DNA of 64,000 bases from Actinoplanes octamycinicus. GTDB lineage: Bacteria; Actinomycetota; Actinomycetes; Mycobacteriales; Micromonosporaceae. Positions 34,976 through 42,794 of this stretch are shown here, piece after piece; the first letter of the stretch is position 1; each line of letters starts with the position of its first letter. The stretch is from the NCBI RefSeq assembly GCF_014205225.1, contig NZ_JACHNB010000001.1, positions 9,529,501-9,593,500 on the forward strand, written 5' to 3'. The notes under the pieces were generated by a model. That model ran no database searches, was not told the DNA's origin, and was given only the letters and a program-made list of their open reading frames with translations. A program made the translations under genes and the position numbers.

Positions 34976-35827
34976 ATGAAGTTCGGGCTGTACGGGCTGC
35001 ACCGTGACCGCAACGTCGACCCCGCGGTCCTCGCGCGGCGGGCCAGGCTGGCCGAGGAGGCGGGTTTCGAGTCGCTCTGGGTGGGCGATCACCTCGCGCT
35101 CCCGGCCGGCGAGGGGAACCCGCCCCGGCTGGAGGCCATGGTCGCGCTGACCTATCTGGCGGCGGTGACCACCCGGGTCCGGCTCGGGGTCGGCCTGATC
35201 GTGCTCCCGCAGCGCCAGCCGGTGCTGCTCGCCAAGCAGCTCACCTCGCTCGACGTGCTCTCCGGCGGCCGGCTGACCGTCGCGGTCGGGGCCGGCTACG
35301 TCGAGCCGGAGCTGAACGCGATGGGCGTGACGCTCGCCGAGCGCGGCGCCCGGACCTACGAATACCTGGCCGCGATGCGCGCGCTGTGGGAGCAGGCGCC
35401 GTCGTTCGAGGGGCGGTTCGTGTCGTTCTCCGGTGTCGTGCAGCATCCGTCGCCGGTCCAGCGGCCGCATCCGCCGATCGTGGTCGGCGGGCACTCCGCC
35501 GCCGCGTACCGCCGGGCGGTCCGGCACGGGACCGGCTGGTACGGCTGGGGCCTGGACGTCGAGCAGATCGTGCAGGCGCGGCAGGCGCTGGCCGAGGCCG
35601 CCCGCCGGGAGCAGCGGCCGGACGGCCTGGGCGAGCTGGAGATCACCCTGACCCCGCCGGAGCCGCCCGACCTGGACACCGCCCGGCGCTATGCCGATGC
35701 GGGGGTGGACCGGCTGATCGTCGAGCTGGAAGGCATCGACGACGACAAGGTGGACGGCGTGATCGCCGCCGTCGGCGAGACGATCAGCAGTACCGCTGGG
35801 CCCGCTTCTCGAACTCCTGCTGGGTGA
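34976..35827 (+). CDS. LLM-class (luciferase-like) flavin/F420-dependent oxidoreductase
   Basis: This 283-aa TIM-barrel protein begins KFGLYGLHRDRNVDPAVLAR, with the LLM signatures AEEAGFESLWVGDHLALP and LTSLDVLSGGRLTVAVGAGY. Many actinobacterial members use coenzyme F420. ATG 34976 is preferred because the GGAGG site overlaps the earlier GTG at 34964. A different F420-type enzyme (Rv3520c) accompanies mycobacterial sterol genes, but no KstR box precedes this one. Its last 44 bases overlap the convergent lipoprotein gene. Confidence 0.82.
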   Translation: MKFGLYGLHRDRNVDPAVLARRARLAEEAGFESLWVGDHLALPAGEGNPPRLEAMVALTYLAAVTTRVRLGVGLIVLPQRQPVLLAKQLTSLDVLSGGRLTVAVGAGYVEPELNAMGVTLAERGARTYEYLAAMRALWEQAPSFEGRFVSFSGVVQHPSPVQRPHPPIVVGGHSAAAYRRAVRHGTGWYGWGLDVEQIVQARQALAEAARREQRPDGLGELEITLTPPEPPDLDTARRYADAGVDRLIVELEGIDDDKVDGVIAAVGETISSTAGPASRTPAG

Positions 35828-36290
35828 CCACGGCGTCCACCCGTTCGCCGCGCACCACCTCCTGGATCAGCACCATGCCGGGCGACAGCCGCTCCCGATC
35901 CGTCAGCTCGAAGTCGACCTCTCTCGTCGAGTGGCTGTTGTCGTCCGTCCGGCCGTACAGGCTGTACTCGACATCGGGCCGGAGCCGGGATGGCTCCGGG
36001 CGTGCCACCCATCCGTTGTCCGGAGCGTCCAACCGGAAGCTCATGGTCCGGCCGACGTCGGCCGGCGGAACATACTCCACCGGCACGGGCCCGGTCGTCG
36101 CCCGCGAGCCGGACAGGTAGACGGAGTCGGGCGGATCATCGGAACACACCGCGACCAGACCCAGCGGGTTGCCCTCCGCGTCGACGGACAGCCCGGTGTG
36201 CCCGTTCTCCGGCACCGAGCACGCCGCCAGCCCCACCGAGCTGCCCACCAGGATCACCAGGCCCACCGCTGTACGTCGCATGCCGGACAA
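35784..36290 (-). CDS. Putative lipoprotein
   Basis: This 168-aa protein has an N-terminal signal peptide and lipobox (VGLAAC at about 19-24), so it is predicted to be lipid-anchored outside the membrane. The rest has no recognised domain (SVPENGHTGLSVDAEGNPLG, SRLRPDVEYSLYGRTDDN). The 3' end overlaps the LLM oxidoreductase gene antisense. Confidence 0.7.
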   Translation of the reverse strand: MSGMRRTAVGLVILVGSSVGLAACSVPENGHTGLSVDAEGNPLGLVAVCSDDPPDSVYLSGSRATTGPVPVEYVPPADVGRTMSFRLDAPDNGWVARPEPSRLRPDVEYSLYGRTDDNSHSTREVDFELTDRERLSPGMVLIQEVVRGERVDAVVTQQEFEKRAQRYC

Positions 36291-36345
36291 CTATCCGGGC
36301 CGATCGGCATGTCCCGGCATCGATCCCGTCACACCTGGATACCGA

Positions 36346-37473
36346 TCACGCCGGGCTCAGGACCAGGCCGCTGGTCGGCACCCCGGTGCCGGCCGTGACC
36401 AGCACCGGCCCGTCCCCCGGCACCTGGTTCACCGCCGTCCCGCGAACCTGCCGCACCGCCTCGGCGATCCCGTTCATCCCGTGGATGTAGGCCTCCCCCA
36501 GCTGTCCCCCGTGCGGGTTGATCGGCAGCCGCTCCTCGGCGATCACGTGCCGCGCCTCTCCCCGTCCGCAGAAGCCGAGTTCTTCCAACTGCATCAGGAC
36601 GTACGGCGTGAAGTGGTCGTAGAGCACCGCCGCCCGGACGTCCGCCGGCGTGTATCCGGACTGCGCCCACAGCTGCCGCGCCACCACCCCCATCTCCGGC
36701 AGCGCGGCCAGGTCGTCCCGGTAGTAGCTGGTCATCACGAACTGGTCGGCCGCACTTCCCTGGGCGGCCGCGCACACCAGCGCCGCCGGCCGGCGCAGGT
36801 CCCGGGCCCGCTCGGCGGAGGTCACCACCAGCGCCACCGCCCCGTCGCTCTCCTGGCAGCAGTCGAGCAGCCGCAGCGGCTCGGCGATCCACCGCGAGGC
36901 GCGATGGTCGTCGAGCGTGATCGGCCGACCGAAGAACCAGGCGGCCGGGTTGGTGGCCGCGTTCCGCCGGGCCGCCACGGTGACGCTGCCGAAGTCGTCG
37001 GTGGTCACCCCGTAGTCGTGCATGTAGCGCCGGGCCACCATCGCGACCTGGGCGGCCGGCGTGGCCAGCCCCATCGGGTGATGCCAGCCCGCGTCGATCC
37101 CGGGCGGCACGGTCGCCTGGCCGAACCGGCGGCCGGACCGCTCGTTCAGCGCGCGGTAGCAGACCACCGTCTGGGCGATGCCGGCGGTCACGGCGAGCAC
37201 GGCCTGTTGCACGACCGCGCAGGCGGCGCCTCCGCCGTACCCGATCCGGCTCAGGAAGGTCAGCGGACCCGCACCGATCTCGCGGGCCACCGCGATCTCC
37301 GCGGTGTCGTCCATGGCGAAGGTGGTCAGCCCGTCCACGTCGGACGGCCGCAGCCCGGCGTCGTCGAGCGCGGCCCGCACCGCCTCCACCGCGAGTCGCA
37401 GCTCGCTGCGCCCGGAGTCCTTGGAGAACTCGGTCGCCCCGATCCCGGCGATCGCCGCCGTCCCGCTGATCAC
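36346..37473 (-). CDS. ltp2: Retro-aldolase Ltp2 (17-HOPC-CoA lyase)
   Basis: This 375-aa thiolase-fold protein starts at a GTG that overlaps the chsH stop (GTGA). It has GGGAACAVVQQAVLAV, SYYRDDLAALPEMGVVARQL, the loop YDHFTPYVLMQLEELGFC, and NPHGGQLGEAYIHGMNGI, all typical of Ltp2 (Rv3540c). Ltp2 needs the DUF35 domain of ChsH2 to cleave 17-hydroxy-3-oxo-4-pregnene-20-carboxyl-CoA into androstenedione and propionyl-CoA. It is the last gene of the side-chain operon, with Zn-ribbon partner next door. Confidence 0.92.
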   Translation of the reverse strand: MISGTAAIAGIGATEFSKDSGRSELRLAVEAVRAALDDAGLRPSDVDGLTTFAMDDTAEIAVAREIGAGPLTFLSRIGYGGGAACAVVQQAVLAVTAGIAQTVVCYRALNERSGRRFGQATVPPGIDAGWHHPMGLATPAAQVAMVARRYMHDYGVTTDDFGSVTVAARRNAATNPAAWFFGRPITLDDHRASRWIAEPLRLLDCCQESDGAVALVVTSAERARDLRRPAALVCAAAQGSAADQFVMTSYYRDDLAALPEMGVVARQLWAQSGYTPADVRAAVLYDHFTPYVLMQLEELGFCGRGEARHVIAEERLPINPHGGQLGEAYIHGMNGIAEAVRQVRGTAVNQVPGDGPVLVTAGTGVPTSGLVLSPA

Positions 37474-38678
37474 GACGCCACCCGGACGATCCCGGCGACA
37501 TGCTCCCCGGCCGCCGTGCGCCCGGCCACCGCCACCTCGGCGCCTCGCGACTGGCCGGTGAAGGTGAGCGTGTCGTACGCGAAACAGGGTGTCCCGAGGC
37601 GGATATCGATCCCGCGCAGCACCACCTCGGGCCCGGCCCAGTCGGTCACATACCGCTGCACCAGCCCGGTGGTGGTCAGGATGTTGAGGAAGATGTCCCG
37701 GCTGCCGCGCCGCACCGCCGCGTCCCGGTCGTGGTGCACGTCCTGGAAGTCCCGGGTGGCCAGCGCGCTGCTGATGATCACGGTCGGGGTCACCACCAGC
37801 TCCCAGGACGGCAGGTCCACACCGACCGGCCGCCACACCGGCAGCCCGCCGGCGAACCCGGCCTGGACCCGCGCCCCGATGCTCGGCCGCATCCCGCGCA
37901 GCTCGGCCACCATCCGCACCCCCTCGTCCAGGTCGACCAGCGCCACGGTGACCGGCGAGCGCCGCCCGGGCAGCGGCGGATGGTGGTGCACGACGTAGCT
38001 GTGGATGGTCCCGGTGCCGGCCGCCACCACGTACGAGGGCTTGAGCGCGCCGCAGGCCGGGCAGGCCGGGCCGGGCGGGTGGCGCAGCGCCCCGCACTCC
38101 AGGCAGCTCTGGATCCGCAGCTCACCGGCCTCGATCCCGGCCCAGAAGAACGCCGTGTCCGGACCGGCCGCCGGCCGGAGCGGCTCGGCCCGCGGCGCCG
38201 CGGCCGGGGTGCCGGGCCGGTATTTCAGCACCCGGAACGTCATCTCGGCCACCGGCTCCCCGGCCACCTCCCAGACGCTCGCCGTGGTGACGAACCAGCC
38301 CTCGCCGAGCGCGGTCCGCTTCGGCCCGGTCACCCCGGTGAGCCGGCTGCGGACCGAGAGCATCTCCCCGTCGCGCAGGTAGCGGTGGTAGGTCTGGGCG
38401 CAGTCGGTCGCCACCACCGACGGGTAGCCGGCCTCGTCCAGCACTGCCGACATGACGCCCAGCGGGTCCTTCTGCCGGGGTCCGAGGCCGGGCATCGTCC
38501 ACACCTGCACCATCGCGGGTGGCGCGACCCGGTCCCGCTCGTAGACCGGCGACCCGTCCCCGATCGCGGCCAGCCAGTCCCGGATCGCGGGCCGGTTCAC
38601 CGGGTCCCGCGCGAGCCGCGCCGGGGACCATCCGGACGCGGCGAGGCTCTGCGCGGCCGCCTCGATCGTCGCCGTCAT
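37470..38678 (-). CDS. chsH2-chsH1: Fused steroid enoyl-CoA hydratase ChsH2-ChsH1 (MaoC_N / DUF35 / MaoC)
   Basis: This single 402-aa chain contains three parts. An N-terminal MaoC-like half-hotdog spans about 1-160. A DUF35 zinc ribbon/OB-fold follows (Cys192, 195, 206, 209 in CLECG and CPACG, to about 285). The last part is a C-terminal MaoC hydratase (about 286-402) with the Asp310/His315 dyad in ATRDFQDVHHD. In M. tuberculosis the first two parts are ChsH2 and the third is the separate ChsH1. Together they hydrate 3-OPDC-CoA and hold Ltp2. The start is ATG 38678, 8 bases after chsE2. Confidence 0.92.
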   Translation of the reverse strand: MTATIEAAAQSLAASGWSPARLARDPVNRPAIRDWLAAIGDGSPVYERDRVAPPAMVQVWTMPGLGPRQKDPLGVMSAVLDEAGYPSVVATDCAQTYHRYLRDGEMLSVRSRLTGVTGPKRTALGEGWFVTTASVWEVAGEPVAEMTFRVLKYRPGTPAAAPRAEPLRPAAGPDTAFFWAGIEAGELRIQSCLECGALRHPPGPACPACGALKPSYVVAAGTGTIHSYVVHHHPPLPGRRSPVTVALVDLDEGVRMVAELRGMRPSIGARVQAGFAGGLPVWRPVGVDLPSWELVVTPTVIISSALATRDFQDVHHDRDAAVRRGSRDIFLNILTTTGLVQRYVTDWAGPEVVLRGIDIRLGTPCFAYDTLTFTGQSRGAEVAVAGRTAAGEHVAGIVRVAS

Positions 38679-38686
38679 CCCGCCTC

Positions 38687-39820
38687 CTACCTGGGCACCC
38701 GGGGCAGGCCGAGGCCCGCCGACGCGATCAGTTCCCGCTGGATCTCGTTGACCCCGCCGCCGAAGGTCAGCACCAGGTTGCGCCGGGCCTGCACGTCCAG
38801 CCAGGTGAGCAGCTCGGCGGTGGCCGGGTCGGCCGGATCGCCGTGCCGCCAGACCACCTCTTCCAGCTCCTGCCCGATCCGCAGCAGCCGTTCGGAGGCG
38901 AAGACCTTGGTGGCGGAGGCGTCGGCCGGGTTCGGCTCGCCGCCGGTCACCTGCCAGTTGAGCAGCTCGTTCACCCGGCGGCAGGCCTCGGCGCGGGCCA
39001 GGGCGCGCCGCACGTCCGGCGCGTCGTGGCCGGCGGCCCAGCCGCGGACCCGGTCGAGGAACGCGCCGAACCGCCCGGCCGGTCCGAGCATCACCCGCTC
39101 GTGGTTCAGTTGCGCGGTCAGCAGCCGCCAGCCGCCGTTCTCCACGCCCACCAGGCGGTTCGCCGGCACCCGCACGTCGCTGAGATAGACCGTGTTGACG
39201 TGGTGCGCGCCGTCCCAGGTGATGATCGGCGTCCACGAGTAACCTGGATCGCGGGTGTCGACGATCAGGATCGACAGTCCTCGGTGCCGCGGCGCGTCCG
39301 GGTCGGTGCGGCAGGCCAGCCACAGGTAGTCGGCGTCGTGCGCGCCGGTGGTGAACATCTTCTGCCCGTTCACCACGTACTCGTCGCCGTCCCGCACCGC
39401 CCGCGTCCTCAGCGCGGCGAGGTCGGTGCCGGCCTCCGGCTCGGTGTACCCGATCGCGAAGTGGATCTCCCCGGCCAGAATCCGCGGCAGGAAGAACTCC
39501 TGCTGCTCCCGGGTGCCGTGGGCGAGCAGCGTCGGGGCCACCGTCTGCAGCGTCACCGCGGGCAGCGGCACGTCGGCGCGCGCCGCCTCGGTCACGAAGA
39601 TCTGCTGCTCGACCGGCCCGAGCCCGCCACCGCCGAACCGCCGCGGAAAGCCGAGCCCGAGCCACCCGTCCCGCCCCAGCCGGCGCACCAGCGCGCGGAA
39701 GACCACGCCGTGCCGCTGTCGCAGCATCGCTGCCCGGTCCGCTTCGTCGACAACCCCGTGGAGGTACGAACGGAGCCGCGCCCGCAACGCCAGTTGTTCC
39801 TCAGTCAGCTCGATGAACAT
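38687..39820 (-). CDS. chsE2: Steroid acyl-CoA dehydrogenase subunit ChsE2 (FadE29)
   Basis: This 377-aa acyl-CoA dehydrogenase has HFAIGYTEPEAGTDLAALRT and GQKMFTTGAHDADYLWLA. The C-terminal FGGGVNEIQRELIASAGLGL is also typical. Order and length match FadE29 (Rv3543c), which with FadE28 forms the alpha2beta2 enzyme that dehydrogenates the C3 side chain of 3-oxo-pregnene-20-carboxyl-CoA. The ATG at 39820 lies inside the 3' end of chsE1 (20-base overlap). Confidence 0.9.
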   Translation of the reverse strand: MFIELTEEQLALRARLRSYLHGVVDEADRAAMLRQRHGVVFRALVRRLGRDGWLGLGFPRRFGGGGLGPVEQQIFVTEAARADVPLPAVTLQTVAPTLLAHGTREQQEFFLPRILAGEIHFAIGYTEPEAGTDLAALRTRAVRDGDEYVVNGQKMFTTGAHDADYLWLACRTDPDAPRHRGLSILIVDTRDPGYSWTPIITWDGAHHVNTVYLSDVRVPANRLVGVENGGWRLLTAQLNHERVMLGPAGRFGAFLDRVRGWAAGHDAPDVRRALARAEACRRVNELLNWQVTGGEPNPADASATKVFASERLLRIGQELEEVVWRHGDPADPATAELLTWLDVQARRNLVLTFGGGVNEIQRELIASAGLGLPRVPR

Positions 39821-40796
39821 CGTCGGCTCCCAGCCGGTCGAGGCAGTGCTCCGCGCCGCCGAGGTGCCGGACCAGGTCGCGGACCAGGGCGGTGTGCCGG
39901 TGCAACGGGTAGTCGGCGGCCAGCCCGAGCCCGCCGTGCAGGTGGTGGCAGGTGCGCAGGGCGGGCAGCGCCTCGCTGCACAGCCAGTAGGCGGCGGTCC
40001 ACAGGTCAGCGTCGTCACCGTCGTCCTTCGCCGCGCTCCAGCTCGCGGCGAGCGCGGCGAGGTGCATCGTGCGGGCGGCGATGTAGACGTCGGCGATCTG
40101 CTGGGCGACCGCCTGGAAGGTGGCGAGCGGCCGGCCGAACTGGTGCCGGTCCCGGACGTGGCCGGCGGTCATCCGCAGCGCCCCGGCCAGCGCGCCGTCG
40201 CCGAGCGCACAGGCGCCGGCCACCGCGTACCGGTGGAGATCGCCCTTGCCGTCGCCCAGCGGCTCCGCGGCGACGTCCCGCAGGCGCAGCGCGAACCCAC
40301 CCGGCGTGGGCCGGATCGTGACGCCGGGGGCGGCCGGGTCCACCAGCGCGACCGTCTCGCCCGCCTGCACCAGGACGCGGTACGCCTGATCGGCGTCCGG
40401 GACGTCCCGGCACGTCCCGGTCAGCCGGCCGCCCCGGCCGGCGGTGATCTGCCCGGCGAGGGCGGCGGTCAGCACCCGGCCGTCTAGCACCGCCGGAAGC
40501 AGGTCGCGCTGCTGGCCGGGGCTGCCCCAGCGGACCACCGGCAGCACCCCGAGCGACAACGTGGACCAGGCCGGCACCCCCGCGGCGTGCCGGCCGATCT
40601 CGGTCAGCAGCAGACCGGTCGCCACCGCGCCGAGCCCGGCCCCGCCGCACTCGACCGGCACCGCGAGGCCGAGCAGCCCGGCCTGCCCCAGCGACTTCCA
40701 CAGCCCCCGCGGTGAGCCGTCGTGATCGCCGAGCACCTCCCCGGCGAGGCGGACGATCGCCTCCTGGGTGTCGTCGAGCGCGAAGTCCGGGCCCAT
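39801..40796 (-). CDS. chsE1: Steroid acyl-CoA dehydrogenase subunit ChsE1 (FadE28)
   Basis: This 331-aa shortened acyl-CoA dehydrogenase subunit begins GPDFALDDTQEAIVRLAGEV. It keeps RDRHQFGRPLATFQAVAQQI and CHHLHGGLGLAADYPLHRHT. It corresponds to FadE28 (Rv3544c), the partner of ChsE2. The ATG at 40796 lies 8 bases from a perfect KstR box, making this the first gene of the chsE1-chsE2-chsH-ltp2 operon. Longer in-frame starts would run through the operator. Confidence 0.9.
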   Translation of the reverse strand: MGPDFALDDTQEAIVRLAGEVLGDHDGSPRGLWKSLGQAGLLGLAVPVECGGAGLGAVATGLLLTEIGRHAAGVPAWSTLSLGVLPVVRWGSPGQQRDLLPAVLDGRVLTAALAGQITAGRGGRLTGTCRDVPDADQAYRVLVQAGETVALVDPAAPGVTIRPTPGGFALRLRDVAAEPLGDGKGDLHRYAVAGACALGDGALAGALRMTAGHVRDRHQFGRPLATFQAVAQQIADVYIAARTMHLAALAASWSAAKDDGDDADLWTAAYWLCSEALPALRTCHHLHGGLGLAADYPLHRHTALVRDLVRHLGGAEHCLDRLGADDVHRAD

Positions 40797-40804
40797 GCCT
40801 CCAT

Positions 40805-40818
40805 TAGAACACGTTTCA
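40805..40818. promoter_or_regulatory. KstR operator, chsE1 / kstR
   Basis: TAGAACACGTTTCA fits TnnAACnnGTTnnA at all fixed positions. It lies 8 bases upstream of chsE1 and 78 bases upstream of divergent kstR. It should repress the side-chain operon and possibly kstR itself. Confidence 0.88.
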
Positions 40819-40896
40819 CTTACGGGGGAACATTGATCGTCGCGACAGCGCCCGTTGCTAGGCTGGTAGGACGACCAGGGACACGAGGGGTTAGCG

Positions 40897-41517
40897 ATGG
40901 CAGCACCGAGAACGAATACCAGTATTGGCGCGGTTCGCAGCACGCTCGACGCCGAGCAGGGCTCCGCCGCGCAGCGCGACCGGCGCCGCCGGATCCTCGA
41001 GGCCACCCTGCAACTGGCATCCAAGGGCGGCTATGACGCGGTGCAGATGCGCACCGTCGCGGAGCGCGCCGAGGTCGCCCTCGGGACGCTCTACCGCTAC
41101 TTCCCGTCGAAGATCCACTTGCTGGTCTCGGCGCTGGCCGCCGAGCTGGAGAAGACCCGGGAGAAGTTGGAGCGCAAGCCGATCCCCGGCGACACCCCGC
41201 ACGAGCGGATGCAGTTCGTGCTCAGCCGGGTGACCCGGGCGATGCAGCGCGAACCGCAGCTGACCGAGGCGATGACCCGGGCCTTCATGTTCGCCGATCC
41301 GTCCGCGAGCGCCGAGGTCAACGCGGTCGCGCGACTGATGGAGGACATGTTCACCCGGGCCATGCACGACGGCGAGCCGACCGCCGACGACCGGGCCATC
41401 GCGCGGGTGATCGGCGACGTGTGGCTGTCCAACCTGGTCGCCTGGGTGACCCGCCGCGCCTCGGCGAACGACGTGATCAACCACCTGGAGCTGGCGAGCC
41501 GCCTGCTGCTGCGCTGA
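40897..41517 (+). CDS. kstR: Sterol catabolism repressor KstR
   Basis: This 206-aa TetR-family protein has a helix-turn-helix SKGGYDAVQMRTVAERAEVA followed by LGTLYRYFPSKIHLLVSAL, nearly identical to KstR (Rv3574). The ligand-binding half repeats the family core LTEAMTRAFMFADPSASAEV and IARVIGDVWLSNLVAWVTRR. KstR represses side-chain and ring genes and is released by 3-oxo-4-cholestenoyl-CoA-type thioesters. Perfect operators in this window fit that role. The gene is followed by a 26-bp tandem repeat. Confidence 0.95.
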   Translation: MAAPRTNTSIGAVRSTLDAEQGSAAQRDRRRRILEATLQLASKGGYDAVQMRTVAERAEVALGTLYRYFPSKIHLLVSALAAELEKTREKLERKPIPGDTPHERMQFVLSRVTRAMQREPQLTEAMTRAFMFADPSASAEVNAVARLMEDMFTRAMHDGEPTADDRAIARVIGDVWLSNLVAWVTRRASANDVINHLELASRLLLR

Positions 41518-41630
41518 TCACCCGGCACTTCTGCTCGCGCTGGTCACTCGGCGCGTCTGCTCGCGCTGGCCACCCGGCGTTTCTCTCGCGCTGGTCACCT
41601 GGCGCTTCTGCTCGCGCTGGTCACTCGGCC
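41518..41630. repeat. 26-bp tandem repeat between kstR and the SRPBCC gene
   Basis: Four units (41518-41543, 41544-41569, 41570-41594 with one base lost, 41595-41620) and a 10-base partial fifth share the pattern TCACYCGGCGCTTCTGCTCG followed by CGCTGG. The array starts right after the kstR stop and ends inside the stop of the convergent gene. Read from the other strand, each unit carries a TGA. It looks like slippage duplication of the gene end. Confidence 0.85.
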
Positions 41631-42052
41631 AGGGCGACCAGTTTCGCCAGGGCCTGCTGACCGGCGGCGCCGGCCTGCTTCTCCAGCATGCCGGCCATCG
41701 GCCCCTTCAGCGCCGGGCCGACGAACTCCATCTCGTAGGTGATGTGCGAGCCGCCCTCGGCCGGCACGATCACGAAGAGGTTCTTCGCCTTGACCCCCAT
41801 CGGGCCGTCGCCGTCCTGCTCCAGCCGGCCGGGCGGCGTCGCCGTGGTCACCCGCCAGGCCATCTCGGCGGGCATGCCCATCAGCTTCACCTTCTGCCGG
41901 TACTCGGTGCCCTGGCCGAGAGTCGCCGGCACGTCGCCGGTGAATCCCTCGTGCATCGTGTTCCATTCCGCGACCCGCGACAGGTCCGACACGACATCCC
42001 AGACTCGCTGCGGATCCGCCTTGGCATCGGCCTCGACGGTCACCTTGGCCAT
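41621..42052 (-). CDS. SRPBCC/START-like protein under KstR control (Rv0910-like)
   Basis: This 143-aa START-fold protein contains AKVTVEADAKADPQRVWDVV, VAEWNTMHEGF, KLMGMPAEMAWRV and GPALKGPMAGMLEKQA. These are also features of Rv0910, which is often labelled a toxin, but no antitoxin gene is adjacent. ATG 42052 has GGAGGGGGA upstream. A perfect KstR box 25 bases before the start places it in the sterol regulon. The fold binds hydrophobic ligands, so sterol binding or transfer is a reasonable inference. Confidence 0.8.
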   Translation of the reverse strand: MAKVTVEADAKADPQRVWDVVSDLSRVAEWNTMHEGFTGDVPATLGQGTEYRQKVKLMGMPAEMAWRVTTATPPGRLEQDGDGPMGVKAKNLFVIVPAEGGSHITYEMEFVGPALKGPMAGMLEKQAGAAGQQALAKLVALAE

Positions 42053-42077
42053 CGCGCTCCCCCTCCAGTCGAGCAAC

Positions 42078-42091
42078 TAGAACAGGTTATA
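42078..42091. promoter_or_regulatory. KstR operator, SRPBCC / thioesterase
   Basis: TAGAACAGGTTATA matches TnnAACnnGTTnnA exactly. It lies in the gap between the divergent SRPBCC and PaaI-type genes and could control both. Confidence 0.85.
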
Positions 42092-42146
42092 GCAGTGTGA
42101 CTTGATTCACTAGCTCCGATGGCTTTCGGCGGCGATGCTGATTGTC

Positions 42147-42770
42147 ATGGAGGGACACCGCCGTGAGGCCATCACCGAGCTCGGCGACGCGCTGCGGGCA
42201 CTGATCGAGAGCGCCACCACCACCGAGGTCCCGGCCGGCGATCTGCTCCGGGCGGCCGCCGGGATCCGCGACGTGACCGAGCTGCTCGGCGGGCGCGTGC
42301 GCGGTCACGCCACCCTGCCCCGCGCCGACGACTTGCGCGGCGGCGTGCGGATGTACAACCCGGTGACCGGCCCCGGCAGCGCCCTCGCGCCGCCGCTGCA
42401 CGTCGAGGTGGCCGGCGGGGCCGCGACCGGCCGGTGCACGCTCGGCATGGCCTACGAGGGGCCGCCGCTGTTCGCGCACGGCGGGGTCAGCGCGATGCTG
42501 CTCGACCAGATCCTCGGGCACGCCGTGGGCGCCTCCGGCCGTCCCGGGATGACCGTGCGCCTGGACACCAGCTACCACGCGCCGGTCCCACTGCTCACCC
42601 CGCTGCGGCTGACCGCCGAGGTCCGCGACGTGGCGGGGCGCCGGGTGACCGCCACCGGTGCCATCACCACCGCGGCCGACCCGGGAGCGCCGCTGGTCAC
42701 CGCCACCGGCACGTTCGTCGGCCTGCGCGCCGACCAGACCCGCCGCCTGTTCGGCGCGGTCCTGCCCTGA
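42147..42770 (+). CDS. Hotdog-fold (PaaI/YigI-type) acyl-CoA thioesterase
   Basis: This protein of about 207 aa has the hotdog thioesterase core GPPLFAHGGVSAMLLDQILG, with the HGG motif, followed by LDTSYHAPVPLLTPLRL. The N-terminal 90 residues are a helical extension. ATG 42147 has a modest context; an upstream ATG at 42135 in the same frame is also possible. The shared KstR-box promoter suggests it recycles CoA from sterol-derived thioesters, but the substrate is not known. Confidence 0.75.
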   Translation: MEGHRREAITELGDALRALIESATTTEVPAGDLLRAAAGIRDVTELLGGRVRGHATLPRADDLRGGVRMYNPVTGPGSALAPPLHVEVAGGAATGRCTLGMAYEGPPLFAHGGVSAMLLDQILGHAVGASGRPGMTVRLDTSYHAPVPLLTPLRLTAEVRDVAGRRVTATGAITTAADPGAPLVTATGTFVGLRADQTRRLFGAVLP

Positions 42771-42794
42771 GCCGCGCCTCGCGACCCGGCCGGA

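Noticed and set aside
34976..35827. LLM oxidoreductase as the Rv3520c member of the sterol regulon
   Set aside because: It is much shorter than Rv3520c, is not adjacent to the Rv3521-like gene, and has no KstR box upstream.
41621..42052. Toxin of a toxin-antitoxin pair (Rv0910 type)
   Set aside because: There is no antitoxin gene beside it, and the KstR box ties it to sterol metabolism instead.
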